Assembly: GCF_900111345.1 (NCBI RefSeq)
Contig: NZ_FOGY01000002.1
Span: 62,001 to 126,000, forward strand
Length of the DNA: 64,000 bases
Reading direction: 5' to 3'
Origin: Psychrobacillus sp. OK032
Lineage (GTDB): Bacteria; Bacillota; Bacilli; Bacillales_A; Planococcaceae
The position numbers and the translations under genes were made by a program. Shown here in pieces: positions 18,162 to 26,686 of the stretch. Position 1 is the first letter of the stretch. Every line of letters begins with the position of its first letter. The notes under the pieces were generated by a model, which saw only the letters and a program-made list of their open reading frames with translations, searched no databases and was not told the DNA's origin.

Positions 18162-18317
18162 ACATTTCTAATGAAATGCGATTTTAATTTTTTTACCAGC
18201 AGAAACAAGTATTTGTTTGACTCGTTCATCAAATACTATTTCTTGCTTATTTAAAGCCAACAGAACATTCGGGGTAATTATCCAACTATTATGTTGCTAC
18301 TAGTTGACTTTTTACAA

Positions 18318-18788
18318 TTAATTAGCAATAGCACGATATACTCTTTTAATCGTCTCCATATGCATTCCTTCATGATAGAAGCTAAACAACAATGTTTCAC
18401 CAAGTGTTTCAAATGTTATGCCAGCTCGGTTCGTAAATGGCTTTGAGAGTTTTTCTGAAAAGCGTCCTGGGACGAATTCTTTTATTCTTTCTGTTTGCTC
18501 TGTGAGAATAGCAGATATTTCTGCTAGTGATGGCGGTGTACCTTTCCAATCTGCTGGTTTCGTACCAGCACTAAAAAAGTCTTCATACTCTTTAGGCAAA
18601 CTCATCTTTTCACCGGAAACACCATATACGAGTTTCTCTTGTATAAACGCAATATGTCCGAAATTCCAGCGAATATTATTGTTAAATCCAATCGGCACAA
18701 TGTCCACAATGTCTTCTGGTATTCTATTGATCGATTTAACAGTTATCTCTCGTACGACTTCCATATGGTGTAAAATTGTTTTTTCCAA
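18318..18788 (-). CDS. DinB-family metalloenzyme
   Basis: 156 residues forming the four-helix DinB/YfiT-like fold. Metal-binding histidines are present: one in NFGHIAFI (about 48) and two in FYHEGMHMETI (near 138 and 142). DinB_2 members include thiol transferases for bacillithiol and mycothiol; substrates are rarely known. TTG start with AGGAGG upstream. It is monocistronic. Confidence 0.75.
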   Translation of the reverse strand: MEKTILHHMEVVREITVKSINRIPEDIVDIVPIGFNNNIRWNFGHIAFIQEKLVYGVSGEKMSLPKEYEDFFSAGTKPADWKGTPPSLAEISAILTEQTERIKEFVPGRFSEKLSKPFTNRAGITFETLGETLLFSFYHEGMHMETIKRVYRAIAN

Positions 18789-18841
18789 CTAAAATCCTCC
18801 TCTTATATCTACTTACAATGTACCTTCCACATACTTCTACA

Positions 18842-18933
18842 ATAATCCTTCTTCAAAATTGGTTTTTGGACTTTTATTGATAATCAGTGGAGTTATTTTG
18901 TTAATTTTTTCAACTGGTGATGTTGTTGCTTAG
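18842..18933 (+). pseudogene. C-terminal remnant of an SMR efflux protein
   Basis: One frame reads LVFGLLLIISGVILLIFSTG up to a TAG at 18931, which matches the last membrane helix of small multidrug resistance proteins. No upstream part of the gene is present. It lies 20 bases in front of a second SMR gene, as expected for a two-subunit SMR pair (EbrAB/YkkCD type) whose first member has been deleted. Confidence 0.5.
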
Positions 18934-18952
18934 AGAAAGTGAGAGGTTACAT

Positions 18953-19290
18953 ATGAAAGACTATAGCTTGCTTAGTATTTCGATTGTCAGTGAGATCTTT
19001 GGGACGGCTATGTTGAAATTATCAGAAGGGTTTACTAACTTGGTCCTTCAGTTGGGGTTATTGCCGGTTATGGCTTGTCATTTTATTGTTTGGCCATTTG
19101 TTTAAAAACGATTCCCTTAAGCTTTGCATATGCTATTTGGTCTGGGGTAGGTACTGCGATCACTGCGCTGATTGGGGTTTTAATTTGGGATGATCCGTTT
19201 AACTTGCTCACTCTTTCAGGTTTAGCCATTATTATCGGTGGGGTTATTTTACTTAATGCATCAGACACTAGGAAAGAACCATCTCATTGA
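18953..19290 (+). pseudogene. Frameshifted SMR multidrug efflux subunit
   Basis: From ATG 18953 (GAGAGG upstream) the frame gives YSLLSISIVSEIFGTAMLKL and SEGFTNL, then leaves the SMR pattern and stops at 19105. Shifting one base at about 19040-19048 restores PSVGVIAGYGLSFYCLAICL, KTIPLSFAYAIWSGVGTA and the terminal helix to the TGA at 19290. The essential Glu in helix 1 and the PLSFAYAIWSG motif are there. A single-base indel therefore inactivates it unless it is a sequencing error. A terminator directly follows. Confidence 0.75.
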
Positions 19291-19306
19291 GCTGGTTCTT
19301 TTTCTA
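19271..19306 (+). terminator. Rho-independent terminator after the SMR locus
   Basis: AAAGAACCA and TGGTTCTTT arms with an 11-base loop, followed by a T-rich tail; it overlaps the end of the SMR frame. Confidence 0.7.
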
Positions 19307-19323
19307 TGGTCATTCCAAAATTA

Positions 19324-20316
19324 TTAAAACAATTCACTCGCGAGCAGTCGGTACACGTCTAACCTTTTTTCTTGAGAGTGTGGTATGCTGCAAATCATCG
19401 CTTCCTCAAAACCATACTTGGTTTGTTCTTCTTGTAAGATCGCTGCCACCTCTTTTGCTGTTCCAACTAAGTGGATTTTGCGGTTTTGTTGAATTGCCAT
19501 ACGATCCATTTCTGATAAAGGATAATTCTGCGCTTCTTCTGGTGTTAATGTTTGACGAATTTGACCTCTCATTAGCGATAATCTGGAAATATCTTGCGGT
19601 AATGCTTCATATTCTGCTTCTTCTTTCGTTTCAGCAACTGTTACCATATATGTTACGTTGATTTCTGGTTTTTCCATTAATGCAGAAGGCTTGAAATTGC
19701 TGCGGTAAGCATCGAAAATTTCTTTCGTCATACCACCTTGGAAAAACTGCGCAAATGAATAGCCGAGTCCTAATCGACCTGCTTGAATAGCACTATTTCC
19801 AGTGGAACCAAGTAGCCACGCTTCTGGTAAAACGACATTCGATGGGGTTGCAATTGTCCGATTGTATAAGCTATCCTCTGGTACTTCATCATTCAATAAT
19901 TGCAAAGTAGTCGACAACTTTTCATACATGTTATTTAGCATTGGTTGACGACCTTCTGATAGAGCATACATAGCATAATTATCTCCACCAGGAGCACGTC
20001 CTACACCGAAATCTATACGACCAGGAGAAAATGCACTTAATGTTTTAAACACTTCCGCAAGCTTGAGTGGAGAATAATGCATCATCATCACTCCACCTGT
20101 CCCGATACGTAAATTGGTAGTTTTCGCTGCTAAATGTGCTGCAATAACTTCTGGAGCTGAGCTCGCAATCGTCCCAGTACCATGATGTTCTGCCATCCAC
20201 ATACGGTGATAACCCAACTGATCGGCTAAAATTGCAAGCTCTTCCGCTTTTTTCAAAGCATCTACGGCAGTATTTCCTACTGTGATAGGTGCTTGATCTA
20301 GAACACTTAACTTCAT
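19324..20316 (-). CDS. LLM-class flavin-dependent oxidoreductase
   Basis: 330 residues of the luciferase-like monooxygenase TIM barrel, group similar to YceB/YhbW. Characteristic stretches are RMWMAEHHGTG near 38-48, RIGTGGVMMMHYSP, FGVGRAPGG and LLGSTGNSAIQAG. Such proteins use reduced FMN to oxidise small substrates. It is single, and the substrate is not predictable. Confidence 0.85.
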   Translation of the reverse strand: MKLSVLDQAPITVGNTAVDALKKAEELAILADQLGYHRMWMAEHHGTGTIASSAPEVIAAHLAAKTTNLRIGTGGVMMMHYSPLKLAEVFKTLSAFSPGRIDFGVGRAPGGDNYAMYALSEGRQPMLNNMYEKLSTTLQLLNDEVPEDSLYNRTIATPSNVVLPEAWLLGSTGNSAIQAGRLGLGYSFAQFFQGGMTKEIFDAYRSNFKPSALMEKPEINVTYMVTVAETKEEAEYEALPQDISRLSLMRGQIRQTLTPEEAQNYPLSEMDRMAIQQNRKIHLVGTAKEVAAILQEEQTKYGFEEAMICSIPHSQEKRLDVYRLLASELF

Positions 20317-20511
20317 TCGATAATCTTCCCTTCTTGATATGCAAAGTAGCTAGAAATTTCTCTCTTTATCAAATTGTAGTCTTTAACTATTGGAAGGTAA
20401 ACAAAAGTGACTTTCTAACTCTATTAATAGAAATAAGTTTACATAATGCAAAAACAGGTACATAGACAATGAGCACAGCAAACTTTTAAAATTGAAACGG
20501 AGGAAATTTCA

Positions 20512-20721
20512 ATGAAAAGAAAAATGATTGCTTTACCATTTGCCTTGTCCACCGCCTTATTATTAGGGGCTTGTGGAGATAACGAAGATGAGTTGGATGA
20601 TGTCGAGGTGAACGATCCGTTATTAGAAGATGACGGCCAAAATGACATAGGAGTTCCTGAGGACGAAAATGAGGAAGAGGTAGAAGAAGGTACCGATTCC
20701 ACTGAAAACTCCACACCCTAA
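20512..20721 (+). CDS. Small acidic lipoprotein
   Basis: 69 residues: a basic start and hydrophobic h-region lead to the lipobox LLGAC (Cys21), after which almost every residue is acidic, Asn, Ser or Thr. The mature part would be an unstructured, highly negative chain attached to the outer membrane face by a diacylglyceryl cysteine. GGAGG lies 8 bases before the ATG. The function is unknown. Confidence 0.75.
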   Translation: MKRKMIALPFALSTALLLGACGDNEDELDDVEVNDPLLEDDGQNDIGVPEDENEEEVEEGTDSTENSTP

Positions 20722-20795
20722 TATTTTGTTACTCGGAAGTGCACTTTCTCCTTTTTAGAAGGGGTTAGTGTGCTTATTCTTTCTTTAAATAAAAG

Positions 20796-20826
20796 AAACC
20801 AATCAGCAATACACCGATTGGTTTTC
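20796..20826. terminator. Bidirectional terminator
   Basis: AAACCAATC and GATTGGTTT arms with an 11-base loop, flanked by A and T runs, between convergent genes. Confidence 0.7.
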
Positions 20827-20836
20827 TATCCTCATT

Positions 20837-21274
20837 CTAAAATCTACCTTGCAATTTAAAAACAATCTCCGCAAATAATGTTGCAAATAAGAAAGTTCCT
20901 GTGTAGACAACGAGAGAAATTACAACAATTCGCCAACCTAGCTTTTTAAAACTTTCCAAGTCTTTCCCAAGAGATAGACCTGCATATGCTAGTATTGGGG
21001 TTGCTAAGGCCATAAAATTAATCTCTGCTGTTTTGGCAACTATCCATTCATTCCCAGGGAAAATTGGAGTAGTCGCGATTAATGCTATCAACGAAATCCA
21101 TACGACCGCCGGCATTTTAGATATGAGCATGTTTAAGCCTAAACCAATTACTGTAAACAATACGATGAGAATCATCCCAGGAAGTGCTTTTACAGGAGCT
21201 ACTCCATATCCTACCCAGTTCCCTAGAATTGCAATGATTCCTATTAATACTAATACTTTCATTTTTTCCAGCAT
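20837..21274 (-). CDS. DUF3100-partner / DUF340-like membrane protein
   Basis: 145 residues with about four or five membrane helices; the central stretch KMPAVVWISLIALIATTP and NFMALATPILAYAGLSLGK resemble half-transporters that pair with DUF3100 proteins. Its ATG overlaps the DUF3100 stop (TAATG), and it has GGAGG 8 bases upstream, so the two products are probably made in equal amounts and form one complex. Substrate unknown; the neighbouring amidohydrolase and YfcC transporter suggest amino-acid-like compounds. Confidence 0.65.
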   Translation of the reverse strand: MLEKMKVLVLIGIIAILGNWVGYGVAPVKALPGMILIVLFTVIGLGLNMLISKMPAVVWISLIALIATTPIFPGNEWIVAKTAEINFMALATPILAYAGLSLGKDLESFKKLGWRIVVISLVVYTGTFLFATLFAEIVFKLQGRF

Positions 21275-22071
21275 TATTTTGCCTCCTCCTTACGTGTACG
21301 TCCAATTTTAGGCTCGAGCCATTCATAAAGACGTGCCGTTACAGGTAGTGAGAAGAATACACATAAATACGTTCCTAATATGGTAGAGATCAAGTTGGCT
21401 GCAGCCGCAAACAATGCAATATCCTCTGCATCATTTGGAAATGTGACAGCTAGTGCCCCTGAAGCAGCCGCCATCATACTGCCAGATCCGACCCCAGCTC
21501 CCATTGCCAATGAAATTGGATGGAAAATGCCAAGACTTCCTAAAAACCCTGCTAAAATAGCCAAATAGATAGCTCCAAATACTGTTCCGCAGATGTATAC
21601 CCCTAATGCTCCTCTTCCTTCTGGTGAATCGGCTCCATACTTTTCTGAAATAATGGCTAAATTCGGCTCTCGATCTATCGAGAAAGTTGCGCCGATTGCC
21701 TCTCTTTTCATACCAATGAGCAATGCAATTGGCAAACCAATAATAATCGTTCCTAATACATGTCCTACTTCTTGAACAGCTAATGACACTCCTGCCTCGA
21801 AAATTTTAGGTAATGATGGACCTAACATCGATCCAAGCTTTGCTACAAAAAGCAAAAAAGATATCCCCAGTATTCCTGCTGCACGCTTCATCTGTACTTC
21901 ATTCATTAATTTCAACTTTGGAAAACTTACAATTCCACCCATTAATAAAACATATAACATTGGAAACAAAGCAATTGTACCTACTCCTAAATTGAACTGT
22001 TTCACACCTATTACTTCACCTATCAGGACAAAAAACAGAACGATAATATGAAGCTTCCAATCTTTTAACAA
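21274..22071 (-). CDS. DUF3100-family membrane protein
   Basis: 265 residues with about eight membrane helices and conserved glycine-rich turns (AMGAGVGSGSMMAAASGALA). The pattern fits DUF3100. The TTG start has a good AAGGAGGAG site. It is encoded with the 145-residue partner; the two together have the number of helices of a full carrier. A 285-base gap with a hairpin separates it from the YfcC gene upstream. Confidence 0.7.
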   Translation of the reverse strand: MLKDWKLHIIVLFFVLIGEVIGVKQFNLGVGTIALFPMLYVLLMGGIVSFPKLKLMNEVQMKRAAGILGISFLLFVAKLGSMLGPSLPKIFEAGVSLAVQEVGHVLGTIIIGLPIALLIGMKREAIGATFSIDREPNLAIISEKYGADSPEGRGALGVYICGTVFGAIYLAILAGFLGSLGIFHPISLAMGAGVGSGSMMAAASGALAVTFPNDAEDIALFAAAANLISTILGTYLCVFFSLPVTARLYEWLEPKIGRTRKEEAK

Positions 22072-22233
22072 TAGTAACTCCTCCTTGAAAGTACACTAGT
22101 TATTTTTTTTGCACCACAATTTTATGTAATTTGAAAACTCCTATTTCGTTATTATTACACATCTACCTCCCACGCTGTCTAAAAACCTTCAAATATCAAG
22201 GATGAAATGGAGATAGATTTAGTAAAAATAAAA

Positions 22234-22290
22234 AAATCCATCTTGAAGAATACCTGCTGAAAAAGTATTCATAGAAGAGGATTCTTTTTA
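22234..22290. terminator. Long hairpin between YfcC and DUF3100 genes
   Basis: AATCCATCTTGAAGAATAC and GTATTCATAGAAGAGGATT arms pair over about 19 bases with few mismatches and run into T5 on the plus strand and T-rich sequence on the minus strand. It probably terminates or attenuates transcription of the upstream YfcC gene. The rest of 22072-22356 shows no gene. Confidence 0.6.
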
Positions 22291-22356
22291 CCTTAACAAA
22301 TCATAACATCTATGCTAGTTCAATCAAACATTTTTTTAAAGTATTAATTAATTATA

Positions 22357-23766
22357 CTAAAATGGTCCCCAATTAATGGAAACTCCAATAATTAGCGTAA
22401 TTACAGCGATAACCATCCAAATTAGGAATAGCGGGAACATCCATTTGAACCACTTTGTATACGGGATTCCAGCTATCGCAAGACTTGCCATTAATGTTCC
22501 TGACGTCGGAATGATACTATTCGTGAACCCGTCTCCGAACAAATAAGTTTGAACAGCAACCTGTCTTGTAACTCCTAGCATATCCGCTAGAGGAGTCATG
22601 ATTGGCATAATTAGTACAGCTTGTCCACTCCCAGATGGTACGACAATACTAATAATTGTATTTGCAGCAAACATAGCCATAGTAGCCATTATTGGCGATA
22701 GACCGGTAAATAAATTCGATAAAGCATACACAATTGTATCTAATACTTGCCCCTGCTCCAATACGACTAATATGGCACGTGCCGCTCCTACAATGAGTGC
22801 TCCATAAAGTAATTTTTCAGCACCCTTCATAAAATGAACAATAAATTGATTGTAGTGAATTTTTCCGATTACACCAACTAAAATTGCAACGCCCAAGAAG
22901 TACGCAGACATGTGGTCAAGTGTCCATTTGAACTGTAACGTTCCAAAAACCATAAAAGCAAAAGCAAGACCTACAAAGATTAGTATCCCCTTATGTTTAT
23001 TCGTAAATTCACTATCTAGTTCACTTTCATCATGGTCATCTTCCTCTAAAAATGAATTAGAAAGGATGCTATTTTTAGGATCCTTCAATACTTTTTTAGC
23101 ATAGCGCCATGTATACCAAATCGTAATTGAAACAATTACTACAAAAACAATAACACGGAAGAGCAGCCCAGAAAATAGTGGCAATTCAGCGATTTTATGC
23201 GCTATTCCTACCGAATATGGGTTGATAAACCCAACATTAAACCCTGCGAAAGTAGCTCCAAATGTAATCGCAACTGCAATAATCGGATCAAGTCGTAATG
23301 CTTTGGAAATAATAAGTCCAATTGAAACAAAAGCGATGACCGAGTTAGCGACAGCACCTACTGCTCCTCCTAAAGCGAAAAGAATCGTAATAACAGCTAT
23401 TAAAATAAATTCATTTCCTCTTGTTTTATCTATCGCCTTCATCACTGCTGCTTTAATAGACCCCGTCGATTCAATGACTTCCATTAATCCACCGATAAAT
23501 AGCACGAGGAATATTATACTACCGGATTCCACCATTCCTTTTTGTAAGGATAGGAGAATATCCATCACTCCGACCCCACTACTATCCACACTCTGATAAG
23601 TACCAGGCACGACCATCGTTAACCCATCTTTTTCAATTCTTTCAAACTGTCCGGCCGGAACTAGATAAGTAGCTAGTGCAGCGATTAATAGAATACCAAA
23701 TAGTAAGACATACGTATCTGGCATTTTTAAAGAAAATCGTTTTTTATTTTTTGTTTCAGCTTTCAT
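22357..23766 (-). CDS. YfcC-family transporter
   Basis: 469 residues, about 12 membrane helices, with two re-entrant-like repeats typical of the IT/C4-dicarboxylate-related fold (VPSGSGQAVLIMPIMTPLAD and SIIPTSGTLMASLAIAGIPY near the C-terminus, mirrored by AVGAVANSVIAF and FNVGFINPYSVGIA in the N-half). YfcC/ArcD-like members move amino acids or peptides. It is 42 bases downstream of the M20 amidohydrolase on the same strand, suggesting that one imports what the other cleaves. Confidence 0.85.
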   Translation of the reverse strand: MKAETKNKKRFSLKMPDTYVLLFGILLIAALATYLVPAGQFERIEKDGLTMVVPGTYQSVDSSGVGVMDILLSLQKGMVESGSIIFLVLFIGGLMEVIESTGSIKAAVMKAIDKTRGNEFILIAVITILFALGGAVGAVANSVIAFVSIGLIISKALRLDPIIAVAITFGATFAGFNVGFINPYSVGIAHKIAELPLFSGLLFRVIVFVVIVSITIWYTWRYAKKVLKDPKNSILSNSFLEEDDHDESELDSEFTNKHKGILIFVGLAFAFMVFGTLQFKWTLDHMSAYFLGVAILVGVIGKIHYNQFIVHFMKGAEKLLYGALIVGAARAILVVLEQGQVLDTIVYALSNLFTGLSPIMATMAMFAANTIISIVVPSGSGQAVLIMPIMTPLADMLGVTRQVAVQTYLFGDGFTNSIIPTSGTLMASLAIAGIPYTKWFKWMFPLFLIWMVIAVITLIIGVSINWGPF

Positions 23767-23808
23767 AGGCTCCCCCTTCTGTAAAAAGCAAACTATTTTT
23801 TTTAGACA

Positions 23809-24990
23809 TTATGAACCTAAAAGCTTAAAGGTTGCATGAACAAACATATTAATCCCTTTTGAAAAAGCATTTTCATCTATATCGAAACGGGGATGGTGAT
23901 GCGGGTAGTCAGTTCCCTTTTCTTTATTACCCGAACCTGTGAAAAAATAGGTACCTGGTGCCTTCTGCAAAAAAGCAGAGAAATCTTCCGCCCCCATATT
24001 AGGCTTCACCAAAACTAACGCTTCTTCTCCCCATAGTTCACGCACTGTTTCTTCGATTATTTGTGTTACTTCATGATCGTTCACGACTGGTGCAGGACCT
24101 TCCATATACTCAAAATGATAAGTAGCACCATGAGCTTCCGTTATACCTTTTACAACTCGTTCCATCAATTCCGTGACAACAGGTCGAAGTTCGGTACTAA
24201 AAAGACGAACAGTCCCCGCAATTTCAACGGATCCTGTAATAATATTCATAGCAGTTCCACCTGCAAATTTAGTGATAGAAAGGACTAGCGTATCTAACGG
24301 GTCCACATTTCGAGAAACAATATGCTGCAGGTTACTTACAACTTGTGCTCCAACAGCAATGGCATCTACCGTTTGATGCGGAAGCCCTGCATGTCCTCCC
24401 TGGCCGGTAATAGTAATGTTAAATGTATCAGGTGATGCCATTACAGGACCAGCTGCAACTCCAATTTTCCCTGTTTCTAGCGGAGACCAAAGATGAGCTC
24501 CAATAACCATATCTACTCCATCCATAACCCCAGCCTGCACCATTTCTTCCGCACCACCGGGAGCTAACTCTTCCGCATGCTGAAATAAAAAACGGACCTC
24601 GCCTTTCAATTGACCTTGGAAAGCAGAAAGAATTTTCGCTGTGCCAAGTAAAATTGCCGTATGACCATCATGACCACAAGCATGCATAACACCTGGATTT
24701 TGAGAGGAAAATGAAAGGGAAGTTTCTTCTTGAATAGGCAAGGCATCAATATCCGCACGAATTGCTAGCACTTTACCCGGCTGATCCCCTATCAAGCGCG
24801 CCACCACACTTGTTTTCGTAGGACGTGAAACTTCTAAATTATCGAAAGACTGAAGCGTTTCATAAATGAACTTAGCTGTCTTTTCTTCTTGGAAGGACAA
24901 TTCCGGATAGGCATGAAGATACCTCCTCCAAGCGATCACTTCTTCCTTAATCTCCTCTATTAACTGTGTAATTGCAGTATTTTTCATCAT
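23809..24990 (-). CDS. M20-family amidohydrolase (N-acyl amino acid / aminoacylase type)
   Basis: 393 residues with metal ligands in the expected order: HACGHDGHTAILLG (C105 and H107), HAEELAPGG, GAHLWSPLE, GAEDFSAFL and the terminal HHHPRFD. This fits M20D enzymes such as N-acetyl-L-amino-acid, indole-3-acetyl-amino acid or aminobenzoyl-glutamate hydrolases. It is a soluble cytosolic enzyme. It is the first structural gene after the dedicated regulator, followed by the YfcC transporter. Confidence 0.88.
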   Translation of the reverse strand: MMKNTAITQLIEEIKEEVIAWRRYLHAYPELSFQEEKTAKFIYETLQSFDNLEVSRPTKTSVVARLIGDQPGKVLAIRADIDALPIQEETSLSFSSQNPGVMHACGHDGHTAILLGTAKILSAFQGQLKGEVRFLFQHAEELAPGGAEEMVQAGVMDGVDMVIGAHLWSPLETGKIGVAAGPVMASPDTFNITITGQGGHAGLPHQTVDAIAVGAQVVSNLQHIVSRNVDPLDTLVLSITKFAGGTAMNIITGSVEIAGTVRLFSTELRPVVTELMERVVKGITEAHGATYHFEYMEGPAPVVNDHEVTQIIEETVRELWGEEALVLVKPNMGAEDFSAFLQKAPGTYFFTGSGNKEKGTDYPHHHPRFDIDENAFSKGINMFVHATFKLLGS

Positions 24991-25127
24991 ATTTTCTCCT
25001 CACAATCTATGTATTAGCTTATTGCAAAACATAGATTTTATTTTGGGTTCATTTTCGGCTATGACCAAAATTATATATTAATTGAGACATTTTAATCAAG
25101 TGTTAATTTTCTAAAATATATAAAAAT

Positions 25128-25157
25128 AAAAAACAAGACCATTTAATGATCTTGTCA
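25128..25157 (-). terminator. Terminator after the regulator gene
   Basis: On the minus strand ACAAGATCAT and ATGGTCTTGT arms are followed by T6; the stem overlaps the stop codon of the regulator. Confidence 0.7.
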
Positions 25158-26456
25158 TAACATAATTTGATAAATTTTTCTTGGTCTCCCCCTAGGATGA
25201 GGGTTTTCTTCTCCTACCACTTGCGCCAATCCTTTTGACTCCAACTCAGTCAAAATTCTCCGAGCACTTCTCGGCATAATATGCATATGTTGTGCCAAAT
25301 CATAAGCATTTATTTCTAATTTCCCGATTTTCTTTAATATCGATTCCAATTTACTTAAAGTTGCTATACTTAGTGAGGTTTGTTCACTTAATGTTTGAAG
25401 ATGTTTCGTGGCATATCCATATTTTATCTGTTCAGGCTGTCCAAGAGGTCCGACAATTGTTTTGTCGTCCAATACAACCATCGATGACCCTTTGTGGAAT
25501 TCTTTTGCATGCAATAAGGCGGTACCAGCATTGATCTCGGCCTCATAGACAGTTTGTCCAATTCCAATACCACATGTGACTGCATCATGACCAGTCAACT
25601 GAAGAATTGCGAAATCCGGGACAACGGTAAAATCTTTCGTAGTTTCTCTAAGAAGTCCATGAGTAGTAAATATGACAAACCGGCCTGGCCCAGCTGATTT
25701 AAGCGAACCATTTATTTTTTTCGCATATTCTAGTAGCTTTTCCGTCATTTTAATTTCGATTTTATAAATTTCATCAGTGCTAAAGGTATCTTTCGTTAAA
25801 CTAGAAAAGGAATCAAATTCAATCATCTGTACCGCAATTTGTGTGTCCTTAAAATGCATAGTCTCATGTGTTTGGAGAATGAGGGCTAAAGTTGAAACGA
25901 TGGCAGATTGAGTAGGAAGAACTCGAAATGCGGGAACACCAAGTTTATTAAGCTCATGTTGAGCATTTTTTAGACAAGTGACTGCAGCTGCAGTCTTACC
26001 AGTTTTCCAAAGTTCATAGTGGTAGTGTACTATTTCATCTGTAGGAACTTCTCCTTCATAATATTTTATATATGTAGGTTTAACAGCTATCTTGGATTCT
26101 TTAAATACTCGTTCTAGTTCAGCAGGATGGAACATATCAAAGCTTATCTGGTCGAATGGTATTTTCTGATTATAGGCAATTTGCAACAACGTTTTAAACA
26201 AGCTGGAGCCGGAAGAAGGTACGTAAAACATTGGTTGCGTAATGCCCCCCCACTTCTTTGCAAAACCATATGGAATCTGTCCAGAAAAAAGCCACATATC
26301 TACGTCGTTCATATGCATTGTCAATTTCTCTATTATCTCTTCATCACGCCAATAAGAGATAGAAATACAGCTGAATTCAGGATATTGCATAACAACTGAT
26401 TCCATTATTTCGATAGAATCTTCCGCACCAAACAGGCCCAATCGGATCTTCTTCAA
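25155..26456 (-). CDS. Probable transcriptional regulator with C-terminal winged helix
   Basis: 433 residues. Residues 1-150 resemble a periplasmic-type or ligand-sensing alpha/beta domain; 200-330 contain the pattern VTCGIGIGQTVYEAEINAGT, reminiscent of degenerate GGDEF/GTP-cyclohydrolase-III-like regulatory domains; 365-430 form a winged helix (IMPRSARRILTELESKGLAQ, then HPRGRPRKIYQI). TTG start. It lies upstream of, and on the same strand as, the M20 gene, with its own terminator, so it most likely controls that cluster. I do not recognise a named family. Confidence 0.6.
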   Translation of the reverse strand: MKKIRLGLFGAEDSIEIMESVVMQYPEFSCISISYWRDEEIIEKLTMHMNDVDMWLFSGQIPYGFAKKWGGITQPMFYVPSSGSSLFKTLLQIAYNQKIPFDQISFDMFHPAELERVFKESKIAVKPTYIKYYEGEVPTDEIVHYHYELWKTGKTAAAVTCLKNAQHELNKLGVPAFRVLPTQSAIVSTLALILQTHETMHFKDTQIAVQMIEFDSFSSLTKDTFSTDEIYKIEIKMTEKLLEYAKKINGSLKSAGPGRFVIFTTHGLLRETTKDFTVVPDFAILQLTGHDAVTCGIGIGQTVYEAEINAGTALLHAKEFHKGSSMVVLDDKTIVGPLGQPEQIKYGYATKHLQTLSEQTSLSIATLSKLESILKKIGKLEINAYDLAQHMHIMPRSARRILTELESKGLAQVVGEENPHPRGRPRKIYQIML

Positions 26457-26639
26457 TTTTACTAATCTGCCTTTCTATTAAAAGTTTTCAGTTTATATTC
26501 CTATAATTTTAACATAATTATTTGCTCCTCTCATTAATCTTTAATTTCAAATTCACTTGGATTTTGTTCAACCGTCTGATTATTGTCCAGATCCAACCGA
26601 TTTACATGTTTTTGCTAACTAATTTTCCAATTAAGAAAA

Positions 26640-26686
26640 TAAAAAGACTCAAAACCGTTTTAAAAAACGATTTTGAGTCACTTTTA
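26640..26686 (-). terminator. Terminator of the bkd operon
   Basis: GTGACTCAAAATCG and CGGTTTTGAGTC pair on the minus strand and are followed by T5. It lies directly after the bkdB stop codon. Confidence 0.8.
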
